Assembly: GCA_025024175.1 (NCBI GenBank)
Contig: QCXZ01000042.1
Coordinates: forward strand, 12,913,501-12,977,500
DNA: 64,000 nucleotides
Source: Rhyzopertha dominica
Taxonomy: Eukaryota > Arthropoda > Insecta > Coleoptera > Bostrichidae
Reading direction: 5' to 3'
The notes under the pieces were generated by a model. It did not search any database and was not told the DNA's origin. It saw only the letters and a list, made by a program, of their open reading frames with translations. This document shows, piece after piece, positions 46,621-58,912 of this stretch (its first letter is position 1; each line of letters opens with the position of its first letter). Position numbers and translations under genes: made by a program.

Positions 46621-49600
46621 TAAAAAGGCAAATCAGCCAATTCTAGAAGTTGGAGAAGATTCACGCAAAATTTCTAGCTGCTAACAAATACGTTTTGCTA
46701 GCATGCTTCTTTGATTTGTGTTTACACACCGCGAATATAAAAAAATTGAACTGAAAATCGCAACTTAACTAAACAACAACCTTTGATCGAAACCGACTAA
46801 AAGGATATTCAGGTACAAGCAGTTCTTCTCGCTACGTTTTGAACTCGATCCATTTTCGTTCTTATCGCACAAACCATATAACCCGCGCCGCTAGAACGCA
46901 ACTTCGCGTTACAACCTCTATCATTATTCTCTCTCAGAAATTGGGTCTTTAGCACCCGATATAATAAAGCTGCTCATTTGTCGACCCATTGTGACTCTCT
47001 GCCCACGTGCCGAGGTAATCTCGGTGTTTACCTTGTCGTACCTCATGCGTGTATTTATATTCCGAAAGACTAAAAATAAAGCCACATTTCGTGAATATAG
47101 ACACACTACCGATGTGTCGTCCACACCGCGACAGAGATTCGCAAACTGGCACGCCGACAAAAAGAACAACGGGCTAATCCTAAAAAATGGAAACGGCGGA
47201 CTTCTTTTCGGGGATTTGCGCCCGGTTGATGTTTTGGCTGGGTCCGTAATGGGTTTTAGAAACGGCCACTCGAAATATTCGTTCGATAAATCTGATGAAA
47301 AACTGGAAACGTTGTATGCGCGATATTGAAAAGTGAGTGCCAAATTTTTTGCTTGTAAACTGTTCTTTTTTTTAATTTGGCCGTGGAAACCAAATAAGTA
47401 ACTGACTTTAATAAAAGGCAAAGCAAAGAACTTGGCTTCGAGGAAAGGTCGCGCTATTTTCAACTGAACCAGAGTAACATTTTTATTGAATTTATTTAGG
47501 TATTCAATCTTGAATTTAACCCCTTCGATGATAAATTAAGAACAATGGTTTTCAATGACGGTAGGGATAAACAGAATTCTTATTTAATAAAATTTCTTTT
47601 CGTCCATCTATTAATATAGTAAAGTAATAATATACACATGACAAAAACATTTTAGTACCAAATCAACAATACTTTTTAAATTATTACCAATATGTGCTAG
47701 TCAAGACGAAGTAAAAATACCTGCTCTAAATAAGCCTTATTTTAATAAAAGCTGATGACGGTAACATCAAGGTCATACTTGAAAAGCCAAATTACATTTA
47801 AAAAGGTAACAAATTTCATTCACAACACAGAATACAAAAAAAAATAATCAGCTAAAATAGTTTCTCTAAATTTACATTTTTTTCTTTTGTACAGATGCGT
47901 GGACAGTTATTAATATCATTAATTAATATTCGTTAACTCCATCGACAATAACATCAAATTTACTTTCGAAATAGAAAAGAACAATCTAATAATCTTTCTC
48001 AGATTTACAATAATTCCAGATGAATCCCCTTATCCTGTATGTCATAAATTTGCCTCCTTCTATAGTTCATCGTTTTTTACTATATCTTTCAATACCACTG
48101 ATTTTGGGTATGAGTATGAGGTCATTCAAGAAATAGTTGCCCTTAGTAAATTTTCATTACAAGATATTAATAAGCTATTTTACAAATTTTGAATTGCAGA
48201 TTTTCCCTCAATACGTGTCAAAAGTTTAAAGAATGNTAATCTCAAAAGCTTTANTAGTTTTTTACTNAGTTTTTAGTGTCTGAATAACATTAATTTTTTC
48301 CTGATTATTCCTTATTTATCAGCAATTAAGTTCAATTTTTGATGTTTATTTTAAAACACGATTTTGTACACAAATTTTGTTATCAAACGTTGGGTTGACA
48401 CACAAAAACAAAAAGCAGGTTAAGAAATGAAAGATAATTAGCAAAAATACTTTTTCTGTTAGGATCATTTGCTATATTTTCATATTTCTCATTCCATACT
48501 TTTAACTAACCCCGTATAGTCGGTGGGTAATATAGAGACCTCAGTTACAATTTACATTCTAAATAATTGCCTTGTAGTAGGTACTCGAAAACAGGTTATG
48601 CGATTTATTAAAAGTTTTATATTAAGTATCGGGTACATAAACCAAACCAGGAATTTAACTCAAATAAGTAAGAAACATCTCTTCAAACTGTGTCATTTTT
48701 GTACTAAAATCAAAAGTGAATTCTTTCTTCAACATGTTTGGTGCATTAGAAAGCGTAGAAGCAGAAATAGATCAAACAACCACCGTCAAAAAAGATAATT
48801 TAAAAAAATGCAAAACGAGTGGTAAAACTATATACAAATTGTCATGACTAGGTATATGAAGTTTTATTTCATAATAGCATCGCATGCACTGTCAAAAAAT
48901 GTCGCCGGTCAACAGGTCGTCTAAAATTCATTCCGACCGAATATTTTAAAGTCAATGAATCGAACCTAAATGTAATCAATTTTTTACACCGCTCTACCTC
49001 CTCGTGCGGCACCTTTGCTAGACGATGTTCCTATTGAACACAGCCAAATTAGCAAGTATAATTTTAAGGATATTTTAAACCGGAACGTTGTCCTTTGTTA
49101 CGGTGCATAGACTGGAAAAATGACTGAATGAGCTAGACGAAAGCGAAATTTGCCAACGTGTCGTTTTGCTATTACAGCGGGAAGTTTGCCTCCTGCATAC
49201 AGAGAAGCTGAAAAAGATGTTTGTGGATAGGTAGTAGATCTCGCCAATTCTATTTGCATAGTTTATTATGCACCTGTTATCCTTCTTAATGAAGTTATTT
49301 ATAGCCAATTATTCCTTAACTGTGTTTGAATATAACTGTTCACGTTGGATTCCATCCAAGCCATTATTTAAGGAAGCACATAGATCTCATGCAGTTAACA
49401 ATAAGTGGCAGTACAGCTTTGCCACTGAAACACTTAACCGAATTGTCATCTCTTTTAAAGCTGTGCCTGTCGATTGAATGTGGTTTCGGCCATGTTGGAC
49501 ATCGTCCAAAACCATATTTAAGGACACTCATACATTTTAATAAAGTTGCTTTCCTATAGACTTCAACTAGATTTTAGCAAAGTTTTGATTTAGTTGTTTT

Positions 49601-51395
49601 TGCGTAAAAATTATGTTTATATCTTTGAAGTTTCAACACGTTAGAATTTAAAAACGATTCATTTCGTAGCTGTCAAATGTGTCGCAGCAAACCCTAAAAA
49701 AAGTAAATCACACATATGTGTTTCAAAAAGGAATAATGATCCATTGTGGATAAAATGTATCAATTGTTTTACATGCGGAAGAAAACTTTCCTGACGATCC
49801 TGGTAGTTGCAAACTGACTGCTTATTGTGCAGTTATACAACCTGATAATCAACCAAACAGAAACAAATATCTTTTCTTAAATCCGATACTTGTTGTGATA
49901 TAGTAACGCTATGTCTGCGTTAACTTTAACTGTTTACCACACGTGGACTACGTGCCTAGAGGCTTGTAGTGCAGACACGTGTATATTATAACGCACCACG
50001 GCATTACATATATTGCAAAACGTTTCCAACCTAGTTCCTGGTTATAATTAGTTGCCTTAATGATTCGCACAGTGTGAAAGAAGAAATTGCAAGTTAACTT
50101 CTAAATGAGTTTACAAAAATTCCATAACAAACTCAGTATTATTTGTAAAGCGCTACAACCTAAAAATATTTTCATTTCTACAGAGTGTTCCACTTGTTAT
50201 ACTACTGCGCATTCTACCCTTTTATTTTCAATGAAATTCTTGTTTCTTTCTTATTAAGCAAATACCTACAACCGATTCCGCTTTATTTCACGTTCTTTGA
50301 AAAAAAAAAGCATTCACGATTCAATATTTCGCGCGTTTCTTTTAGATTTTTATATAAAAAATGTACAGACGCGGATTTTCCTCCTTCGATTTTATGAATA
50401 CACATACAACACTATATTTAGCCGTTTTTACTGAATAAACCATTTTCTATTTTGCATTTTCTGTTTTGCTATATGGCAGTAGCCATGTAGCAGAAAAATC
50501 ATGAAGTAGGCTTGAAGTAAATAGGCAAAAGAACAAACTATTCTTTAACAGCCACGAGAAATAGTTAGCAGAAATTGACTTAGTTGCAAATAGCTCGAAA
50601 TCAAAATGAATTTTACACAAAATGAATTAAGGGAGGCGGTGTTTACTGTGGGCGAATGTCAAAACAAACGTCAGCACCAGTCAAATTACTAGTGCATTTG
50701 GTATAACTGCTTAGTTATTTTTCGGCAATATGAGTATTTTTTTCTGTTGAGTTTTTTCTTTCAAAAAAACGTGAAATAAACTAGAAACGGTCGAAAATCA
50801 AAAATGCAATAATATACAGGGGGTATCATTTAAAATAAAAGAATAGATAAAGTGCGAGGCAGCAAAGAGGAACACGCTGTAGATCTGATAATCCACCTTT
50901 CAAGAAAGAGGAGAACACTAGATATTTGATCATAAATCAAATGCTTAGCGTATACTCGTCTTATTTTTTCTATTTTTTCGTTATAAAAATTATGAGGAGC
51001 TAGCAGATGTTAAACAGTACAAAGAAGAACCCACAATCCAGAAAACATTAATTTCCCAGCCTTTTCTTTCAGGCAAAAACTTTCTATCTCACAGCGGTGT
51101 CTCATCGTGTTATTTGCGTATCTCAAATTAATGACCGTTTAAAAGTCGTCGCGCAAAAATAAAGTTGTTTTCGGTGTCACAGCCTGCTGAATCCGACTAC
51201 AGCTGACGACATTTAGCAGCTATTTACCATCACGTCCAGCGGGGAACAATCTATATACTACTGCGCGGTAATGGAAAATGATTTCACATTTCTGCAACGA
51301 AAATATCATGTTGGTTTTCACCAAATGTGACTACTTACTTTTAAAATGTTACTAATTTCTAATTAATTTTGCCTATCCTATAGGAAGATAAAACC
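46621..51395. other. Long non-coding stretch with a GC-richer patch and a repeat pair
   Basis: About 46840-47340 is GC-richer and open on both strands (112 and 179 codons) without a recognisable protein. Two diverged hairpin-containing repeats lie near 49.34 and 49.49 kb. I see nothing else in this stretch. Confidence 0.4.
49341..49530. repeat. Pair of diverged direct repeats, 150-bp spacing, each with a hairpin
   Basis: CACGTTGGATTCCATCCAAG..CCATTATTTAAGGA (49341-49374) and CATGTTGGACATCGTCCAAA..ACCATATTTAAGGA (49491-49524) share their layout. Each has TTGGA...TCCAA able to fold into a 5-6 bp hairpin. The loop bases differ while the arms pair. Origin unknown. Confidence 0.45.
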
Positions 51396-51399
51396 TTTA

Positions 51400-52913
51400 C
51401 GAATTTGTACAAACAATTCTGGAATTTTTTGGACTCCGTGTCAGCTCTCGTTTCCGAAATATGGACGCAAGTTGCATTTTTTTAATGCATTTTTTAATTT
51501 ATTGCTTCTGAGTTGAGAAAAAGTGTGACAATAAACTTGGGTCCTGCAAAAAATCATATTCGTTATCGCTAAGTAAAGAACAAAACTCCAGGTGTCCCAT
51601 TTTCCTCCTTACTAGTGATAATTTTCATTCACTTTGTTATTTAAAATCGCAATGCCTCAGTTAACTGAACATGATCGTATCGAAATTTTGATGATGATTG
51701 GTTATGGAGATAGAAGGCGGAAGTTATTCGGAAGTAGTTGCACTCTACAATGCAATTCATGAAGATCGTGAACCAATTGCCGGATCAACAGTTATTAAAA
51801 TTGCAACATTTTGACGAAACCGGCGGTATTAAAAATCGTCAAAACCCAGGACGTCCAAAGGTTGCTACGAGTGAGAAAAGTAGCTTGAATGTCATTTTAT
51901 ATGTGCAAGAGAATTCCAAGTGTTCCGTACAACAGCGTGCTCTTACTCACCATATTAGCAGAAGATCTGTTCAGAAAATTTTGCAAAAAGAGAAGTTTCA
52001 TCCATACAAAATTCACATATTACAAGAACTGAGCGAAGATGATTTCGATCGTAGGATAGAATTTTGTGAAACTGCTATGAATATGATAGATGAAGATAGA
52101 AACATTTTAAATTGGATTATGTTTTCTGATGAAGCGACTTTTAGCCTCAATGGTAATCTGAATAGACATAATTGCAGATATTGGTCGGACACAAATCCAC
52201 ATTGGATGGAACAAGTCCACACACAACACCCTCAGAAAGTGAATATCTGGTGTGGTATTATCGGTGAGCACATTATTGGGCCTTTTTCCATCGATGGAAT
52301 TTGGATGCGGTCTAGTATTTACACACATTATACCGGAATCGTGAAAATGCTGCGCATCCTTCTGAACAGATATGGTTTTAGCAAGATGGTGCACCGCCCC
52401 ATTTTGCAGTCAACGTTCGTGGATATTTGAATGCGATATTCCAGACAGATGGATTGGTAGGCGCGGAGTGATAGAATGCCCAGCACGTTCCCCTGATCTG
52501 ACGCTGCTTGATTTTTTCCTGTGGGGGGTATTTAAAAATCGTTTTTATGCTGATCGGCCACATAATGCAGAAGATTTAAAAGGACTAATCAAGGCAGAAA
52601 TATGCTACAAAGAACATTATAAAACTTTTACTCAAGGCTGTATTACCGTCAGGAAGTAAATGGGGAACATTTTGAGCACCTTCTGCAATGTAAATCTGAA
52701 AAAAATACTGCATGTTTCATGAAATCATGTTTTTTTTTACTTTTTGGGTACCTGATTCGCAATGAATAGATGAAAATTATCACCAAGCAAGAAAAAATGG
52801 TAATTCCTGGCTTTTTGTCCATTTTAGCGATAAAGTAAATTGTTTTCATTCTTTTCGTTCTTTGTCAGGCTCAATGAAATGTCCTGTTGGTTCCATACTT
52901 TGTACCGACCCTG
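51400..52913 (+). mobile_element. DD41D mariner-like element, nearly full length but broken (family 2)
   Basis: The right end is clear: TTCCATACTTTGTACCGACC then CTG (to 52913), followed by TA, matching the termini at 18543 and 15914. The left end is eroded: subterminal sequence (TCTCGTTTCCGAAATAT, TGCTTCTGAGTTGAGAAAA) is present, but the terminal CAGGG is not. It carries a disrupted transposase. It is the most complete family 2 copy here and the best guide to the deleted ones at 7.2, 15.9 and 18.5 kb. Confidence 0.8.
51651..52659 (+). pseudogene. DD41D mariner transposase, frameshifted
   Basis: The protein starts MPQLTEHDRIEILMMIGYGD at 51651 and shifts frame near 51715. It continues in the open frame 51738-52430: NRQNPGRPKVATS, HPYKIHILQELSEDDFDRR, the first catalytic D in IMFSDEATF, and QKVNIWCGIIGEHIIGPF. 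After IDG near 52300 it shifts again. The last third resumes near 52380 (QDGAPPHFAV, with the second catalytic D) and runs through WIGRRGVIECPARSPDLTLLDFF, with the third catalytic D 41 residues after the second. Two or more frameshifts make it inactive, but all three aspartates remain. Confidence 0.82.
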
Positions 52914-52915
52914 TA

Positions 52916-53585
52916 TGTATAACTCCTTATTAATTTAAATAAGACAAAAGTGTCTTTGATTTCAATTTGTTTGGTGTCCCTGAATAACCAGCACTAGTTA
53001 ACAACAATTAAAATACCAACAAAAACCAGTCAACAACTGTGACTAACTCTTCCATTTCACGCCGTTATCTCAAACTTCTGCAATTCAGGAGAAAGAACAC
53101 ACGCCGCAATAATAAAAGTTCTCCGGACCACAGCGGANTTGCAAAGNTTCTCTTTAAAGACTTCAAAGAGAAAAGCGGCGGTAAAATGCCGACTAGGCCG
53201 ATTATTATTACGACGAATAATCTCCCACGCGCGTTGAGGTAGGTCGGGCAGCGGCATTATATTTTCTCAACGCAGCAGAACTCGAGTTTTAGGTGTAAAA
53301 CTAATGGCCATTTGCTCGATTTATTGTTACGGCTCTGTGCTTTTGTTGTCGGTCGTGCAAATAGCAATGGCTGCGTTGCCAGAATTATTGCTAATGAAAA
53401 ATGGAGTAGTATAGAAACCCCCAAAAATCTTAAATCATCAAACTGTCCATTTGAAATAAAGAAAGAAGAGTTCAATTTACCTTCAAAGTAGTTTATGAAT
53501 ATTAATTTATTAATTTTTGAGAAGTTACTGTCTCGAACTAAAATTCTTGGGTTTTTACCTTGATAGTGGCATGACATGAGACAAG
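52916..53585. other. Non-coding stretch with a GC-richer patch
   Basis: The patch at 53040-53260 has frames on both strands without motifs. Nothing else is recognised. Confidence 0.4.
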
Positions 53586-53589
53586 GACA

Positions 53590-53800
53590 AGGGTCTAGCT
53601 AGGAAGGTCTCTTTTTTTGAGAAAATTAAAGTGCACCAGAAATGTTAAAAAGTATGGGACCAGAAGAAAATGGGAATAATTATACAAATACATAAAAAGA
53701 GTCATAAGAGAATGTAAGAATTATAGAGGTATTACAATGTTAATTGTAGTAGCAAACGTGTGTGGAAGATTGATGGACATAAATGAAGAGTTGTGCTTCA
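53590..53800 (+). mobile_element. RTE-like LINE scrap
   Basis: Reads CKNYRGITMLIVVANVCGRL (about 53718-53772), the NYRGI.LL motif of RTE-like reverse transcriptases, after a degenerate MLK-like segment near 53640. Only this short block survives. Confidence 0.6.
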
Positions 53801-56800
53801 TTTAATACTGACTACTATTTGCGGATTAAAATACTTTTAAATCATTAATGAGTGATGTTCCAGGGTTCCACGCAGACCGAATGCTTCGATTAAAAGAACT
53901 TAGTAGTATGTGCAGATAACTTAAAAACGATTAAACATTTGTGTTATCGACGATACCTGAAGATAGGAACTCCACAATGTGATGTGTTTTCTTCCGGTTA
54001 CAAGTAGTCGTGGCAGCGTCGCCGACGAAAGATATTGACATAGAACTTGAAACTGGCTTAAAGTGGTAATAAAGAACACCGCAAACTATCAATTGTGTTT
54101 TAAAAATCATTTGCGTCACCACATGCACATTGCGTAATGCAACAGAAAACATGAATGCATTAAGGAACTATGAAAAAATGACGTAACAACAATTACTAAA
54201 AATGGTAATTGTTGGGAATTATGCAAAAAAATTCGCGCTGGGTATGAATAAACTTAGTTCAGTAAAAAATGAAGTGCTTGAGCGTCTCTACGAATTCAAA
54301 CTTATTTTATTTACTTTCTTGATTTCCACAGATTTTATTATGTATTTATTTTACAAAAGCTACTTATAAAGAAGCTGGAATTCATAAAAGCTGCAACTTT
54401 TGCAATAGTATGTTATGCTTCATACAATCAAATGCCCTGGTTTATAAATAAGTTACAGTTAGCAGATTTTGGGAGATTAAATTTTCTGTTACAGGTTTTA
54501 ATCAGCTTGTAAATTGTCCAAACAGCAATACTAACAAAAAATTATTGATGTTGCTTACTGATAGAGATTTATGAAATTTTGACTTTAGACACTGGTTTGT
54601 GTATATAGCTCGTTGTTTATTTTTTGAATTGGATAAGGGGCAAAATAAATGCTCCCATTCATTGATACTAAAAGAAGGAGACTGCAACTTCTTTTAACAT
54701 GACGCTTTGTTTGTTTGTCATCCCTAAAATGTATCCAGACGGCAAAGTTCCCCGTCCATTTCGCGGAATACAAATTGAATTTTTGTTTCCCGATAATCTT
54801 CTTGGGACGCAGAAGTCCCAGACGTTATTATTATTCGTCTGACAGGCAATACTTTCAATTTACAGGACATTTTTCAGCATTTATACGGCCGCCTTCCTTC
54901 CAATCTCGAGACGTAATTTAAAAACGCTACAGACGGCTGAAATGCCGACAGTTTTCGGGTTTCTTTTTTGCGTGGGTCCAAAACGGTGGATTTGAACTAA
55001 GATAAATTAATTTCATTACATACCTGATCTTATTGCTTCGAATTAAGTTTAAATGTAATTCAGTCCATGGGTACTCAAAAGAGGGGTATATATAAAAACT
55101 TGTTGAAATAGATATAAGAATTCGATAAATTAACAATAATTCCGAAGGTATTCCAACATTTTTTATAGCTTAATTTTCTTTTCAATACAGTTAAAATTCA
55201 TTTTACTAAGCCCTTCAAGATCCGGTAATTGCTTAAATAAAAGAATCTGCAAACTTCGTTGCTGTTTTGCGTAAAAAATCAATGGTTTTCAGTAAAATAT
55301 TCAATTTGCTAAACCCTTGTAAATGGCAACATCAAGATCAAAATATCTAATGTATTGCAAGTGTAAAATTTACTTAAAAATCCGCAGAACTTGTAGACTG
55401 TATGCAACAGGTATATGTTTAAATAAACATTATTTAGGTTGTTTCTTAGGTTTTATTTCCGCAGCAAAATGCAAACAATTTAAGTATGGGTAACAAATAC
55501 AATATTCAATATCAAATTTCCGGTAACAACATGAAATTAACAATAAATATGCATTCATTGCAGCACATTAGATATTCATGCGAATTATTTATTAATAAAA
55601 ATAATAATGTTTGTTGTTGCACATTTCGTAGCGGTTTGCAAAGTTAATATTGCTAAAAAAAATATAGATTCTAAATTTCCTCAAAGTTGCTAAATGGTTG
55701 CAATTTTCTACAAAAAAAAAATCAATAAATTATTCAATTTATATTTTTAAATAATTTGCGGACCTCCAAGTGTTTAACAAAATAAGAGTTGTTATTCTGA
55801 TTACATAATTAATCTATAAAAAGTGTTTGAATACCTTTGGAATTATATTTTAATTTTTTGGCTATTTCCACTAGTCTAATAGGGATAATGGAATAAGCGA
55901 AACTTCTTCACTTCAGGACATCCTTAGGGGTAGTTGGTACTTAAACATACTAAAAGTCTCCGTCCCTGGGAGGTAGCTTACTGAGGGAGAAAGGGAGGCC
56001 TCATTTTTTTTGGGTTTTTTGATTATATCAGGAAAAGATGTACTAAATAAAAATGAAAACTCATTAAATTTTCTGTAAAATTGTCACCATACATATTTGT
56101 CGAATATCTAGTTTTTTTCGAGTATACGTCATTGAAGATCGATAATTTTCTAAACAATTCCACGACGATCATTTCTCAGAAAAATTGTCATGAATGAATG
56201 AATGAATGAATTGCAAACTGTATCTATAATTAAAATGTAGTTAATCATCATGAAACCGTCAATATACTCATTTCTAGAGGAATAACGAAACTGAATTTAC
56301 ATATTAGAAATAGTAGGGTCTTTTTAGTAAGTTTACTTACGAAGTAAAAAAGTCTCCCATATTCCATGCATTCTACAATATGGTGAACGAAGAGGACTTA
56401 ACCACATGCCAACAATTAAAGCAAAACTCCTAGTCAACAGAATAATCAAGGAACAGTTTTAATCTAGATCCCGTATTAAAGAGGAACATCATTTGGGACG
56501 AGCTAAAAATAAAAGCGATCTTGTCTGGTAAACAAGTGGATGTTCAAAGTGCAACGCTTACCAGTCGTAACTGTGAGAAGTGTGGTCTTACCTGAAAAGA
56601 AAAGAGGAAAAAAGTTAGCAGTTTACAAACGCTACACAATAATAAATTGGGTTTAGTATACAGTGCGATTGATTTAAAAAATAAAAACAAACCAATTCAT
56701 CGAAATATTGTGTAAATTTCCCTCTACCTATTCTCAATGTTTAATTAGTTGATATTAAATTGTTTTCGACAAAAAATTATATTTTTCTAATAAATCAACA

Positions 56801-57100
56801 ACCTTATTGAATTTCTTGTCAAAATAAATAAATAACACAAAGTAGTATTTGAACGAGTCACCTATACATTAATTACTTTACTTAAAGTAATAGCAGATCA
56901 CAGTATGAAGTTATACTGCAAGGATTTGTAAATACATAAGATTAAAAAACAGTTTTGGGATGATGTTGAGCTTGATCAACATGATTATACTTAGTGGGAA
57001 TTGATAAGGTCCAGAAAAGTTAATGTTTAGGCAGGAACTGTTAATGTGATTTCGTATTAGGACTAATAAATATTAATAAAATCAGTGTGACTATAGTTGT
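53801..57100. other. Non-coding stretch
   Basis: AT-rich. A short (GAAT)n run is at 56191-56211. No gene or element was recognised up to the LINE at 57.1 kb, whose 5' untranslated or truncated start may reach back some distance. Confidence 0.4.
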
Positions 57101-57124
57101 GTTCGTTTCTACTGTGATGATCAT

Positions 57125-58767
57125 ATGATTTTGGTAAGAGATACTGTGGAGATTGCGAATAGGTTCAATAATTATTTTATAGCAAGTGTTGGTTCAATTG
57201 TCAGTGATATAGATTACAATGATATATGTCAATTTAAAAACAGCAATATGTATCCAAACTTATCGGAATTCAGCCGAGTGGACATGAGTCAACTAAGGAA
57301 AATAGTTAATAATCTGGATAATAAATTCAATGTGAATGATTGCACTAACTCTAGAATCCTAAAAAGAATATTTCAAACTATAGGTCATGTTATTTTGAAT
57401 TTCATTAACACTTCACTGTCTGGTGCTTGTGTGCCCAACTTCATTAAAATCAGTACTATATTTTCTATACCAAAGGTGGCAAACACTATTGAGTGCAGCG
57501 AATTTAGACCGATTAATACTTTGCCTGTTGTTGAGAAGATATTGGAAATGGTAGTTTACAGACAACTCTTACAGCACATAGAAAAATATGAAATATTGTT
57601 GAGTTATCAATCCATATTTAGGCAAAATCACTCTTGCGAGAGTGCCCTCCAGTTGATTCTCAGTAAATTTTATGCCGACATTAGCACTAATAAGTATATT
57701 GTTGGTGTTTTTCTCGATTTGAAGCGAGCTTTTGGCACAATTGACAGGTCGATATTGCTCAGAAAATTATTTCAATATGGTTTTCAGGGAAAGGTGCACG
57801 AGTGGTTGGCTAATTATTTAAGTAGTAAACAGAGTGAATGTGGGGTACCTCAGGGGAGTGTGATAGGGCCTCTGTTGTTTACATTATACATTAATGATAT
57901 TGATTTGTTTGTTGGTTGTGATTTTGTAAATTTATTTGCAAGTGATACATTACTTGTTGAAAGTGATTTTAATTTAGATGTAGCAATAGCAAAAATGAAT
58001 AAAACTCTTGCAAAGGTAAAGCAGTATCTAGCTTCAAATAGATTAAAGCTTAATGTATCAAAGACTAAGGGTATGATTGTGACTACTAAACACAAATATA
58101 AATTTTTAGATTTAGATAAAATAGATTTTCATATTTGCAATTGTAGAATTGATATTGTAAGGATATATAAATACCTAGGTCTCACAATTGACTGCTTGTT
58201 ATTGTTTGATGAGCACTTTAACTACATGCAAAAAAAATATCTACAAAGTTGTTCTTTTTATCAAGAGTGGGTAAATTCCTCTCTATGGAAACGACCATTA
58301 GAGTATATAAAACTATTATACAACCTCATTTTGAATACTGTGCGTCGATAGTGTTCCATTTCAACCTTAACAAGATGTCTTGCTTGCAAAAACTTCAAAA
58401 TCGTGCAATGAGAATTATTCTAAATTGTGCCAGGCTCACGCCGATTAGGACTATGTTGATTGCTCTACGGTGGTTGAATATTGCGGATAGGGTGCTGTAT
58501 CTTACGATGGCCTATATATATAGAATAATAAATAATCTCATGCCACCTTACCTAACAAAAATGATAGTTAGAGCACATGATGTTCATCAGTATGAAACTC
58601 GAAATGCTGGTGATATTTTTGTGAATAGAACTTACGCAACTGCCTCTAAATCTCTATTTTTTAAAGGTTTTATAAAATACAATTCATTGTCACTTCACGT
58701 TAGATCTGCTAAATCTCTTAAATGCTTCAAATCACAGTTGCTGGTTTATATTACGGGCACTGGGTAG
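57125..58767 (+). pseudogene. LINE reverse transcriptase with damaged active site and frameshift
   Basis: The first frame (57125-58351, 408 codons) has IFSIPKVANTIECSEFRPIN, QSIFRQNHSCESAL, the first catalytic D in VGVFLDLKRAF, and VPQGSVIGPLLFTLYINDI. The second catalytic block reads FASDTLL where related enzymes have YADD. If this is the true alignment, the first D of the DD pair is changed to S and the enzyme is dead. After KYLGLTIDCLLLFDEHFNY the frame shifts in an A8 run (about 58229-58236). The C-terminal part continues in the frame of 58249-58767 (SRVGKFLSMETTIRVYKTII, QPHFEYCASIVF, LQKLQNRAMRIIL). The start is not the true start: the frame begins inside the domain before the palm. Confidence 0.85.
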
Positions 58768-58892
58768 CGTGCGAATATTGTTTAATTTGTTTTGGGTTGT
58801 TTGTTTTGTGTTTTCATGTTGAACATTAAATAAATTAATAAATGTTATTTTCCAATGTATCAAATACTAGCCTTGTGCTAATTAATAAAGTG

Positions 58893-58912
58893 TATTATTA
58901 TTATTATTATTA
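58893..58912. repeat. (TTA)n simple repeat, probable LINE tail
   Basis: About 20 bp of perfect TTA/ATT repeats, placed exactly where the 3' end of the preceding LINE is expected. Confidence 0.85.

Larger units (their letters stand above)
57125..58912 (+). mobile_element. Jockey/CR1-like LINE, 5'-truncated, with (TTA)n tail
   Basis: A near-complete reverse transcriptase (57125-58767) is followed by about 125 bp of 3' UTR and a (TTA)n repeat at 58893-58912, which fits a LINE 3' tail. The upstream endonuclease half is absent. I did not find a target duplication. Confidence 0.85.

Noticed and set aside
46924..47463. 179-codon minus-strand frame
   Set aside because: It overlaps a 112-codon plus frame in the same GC-richer patch. 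Neither strand shows a domain, and stop-free length is explained by composition.
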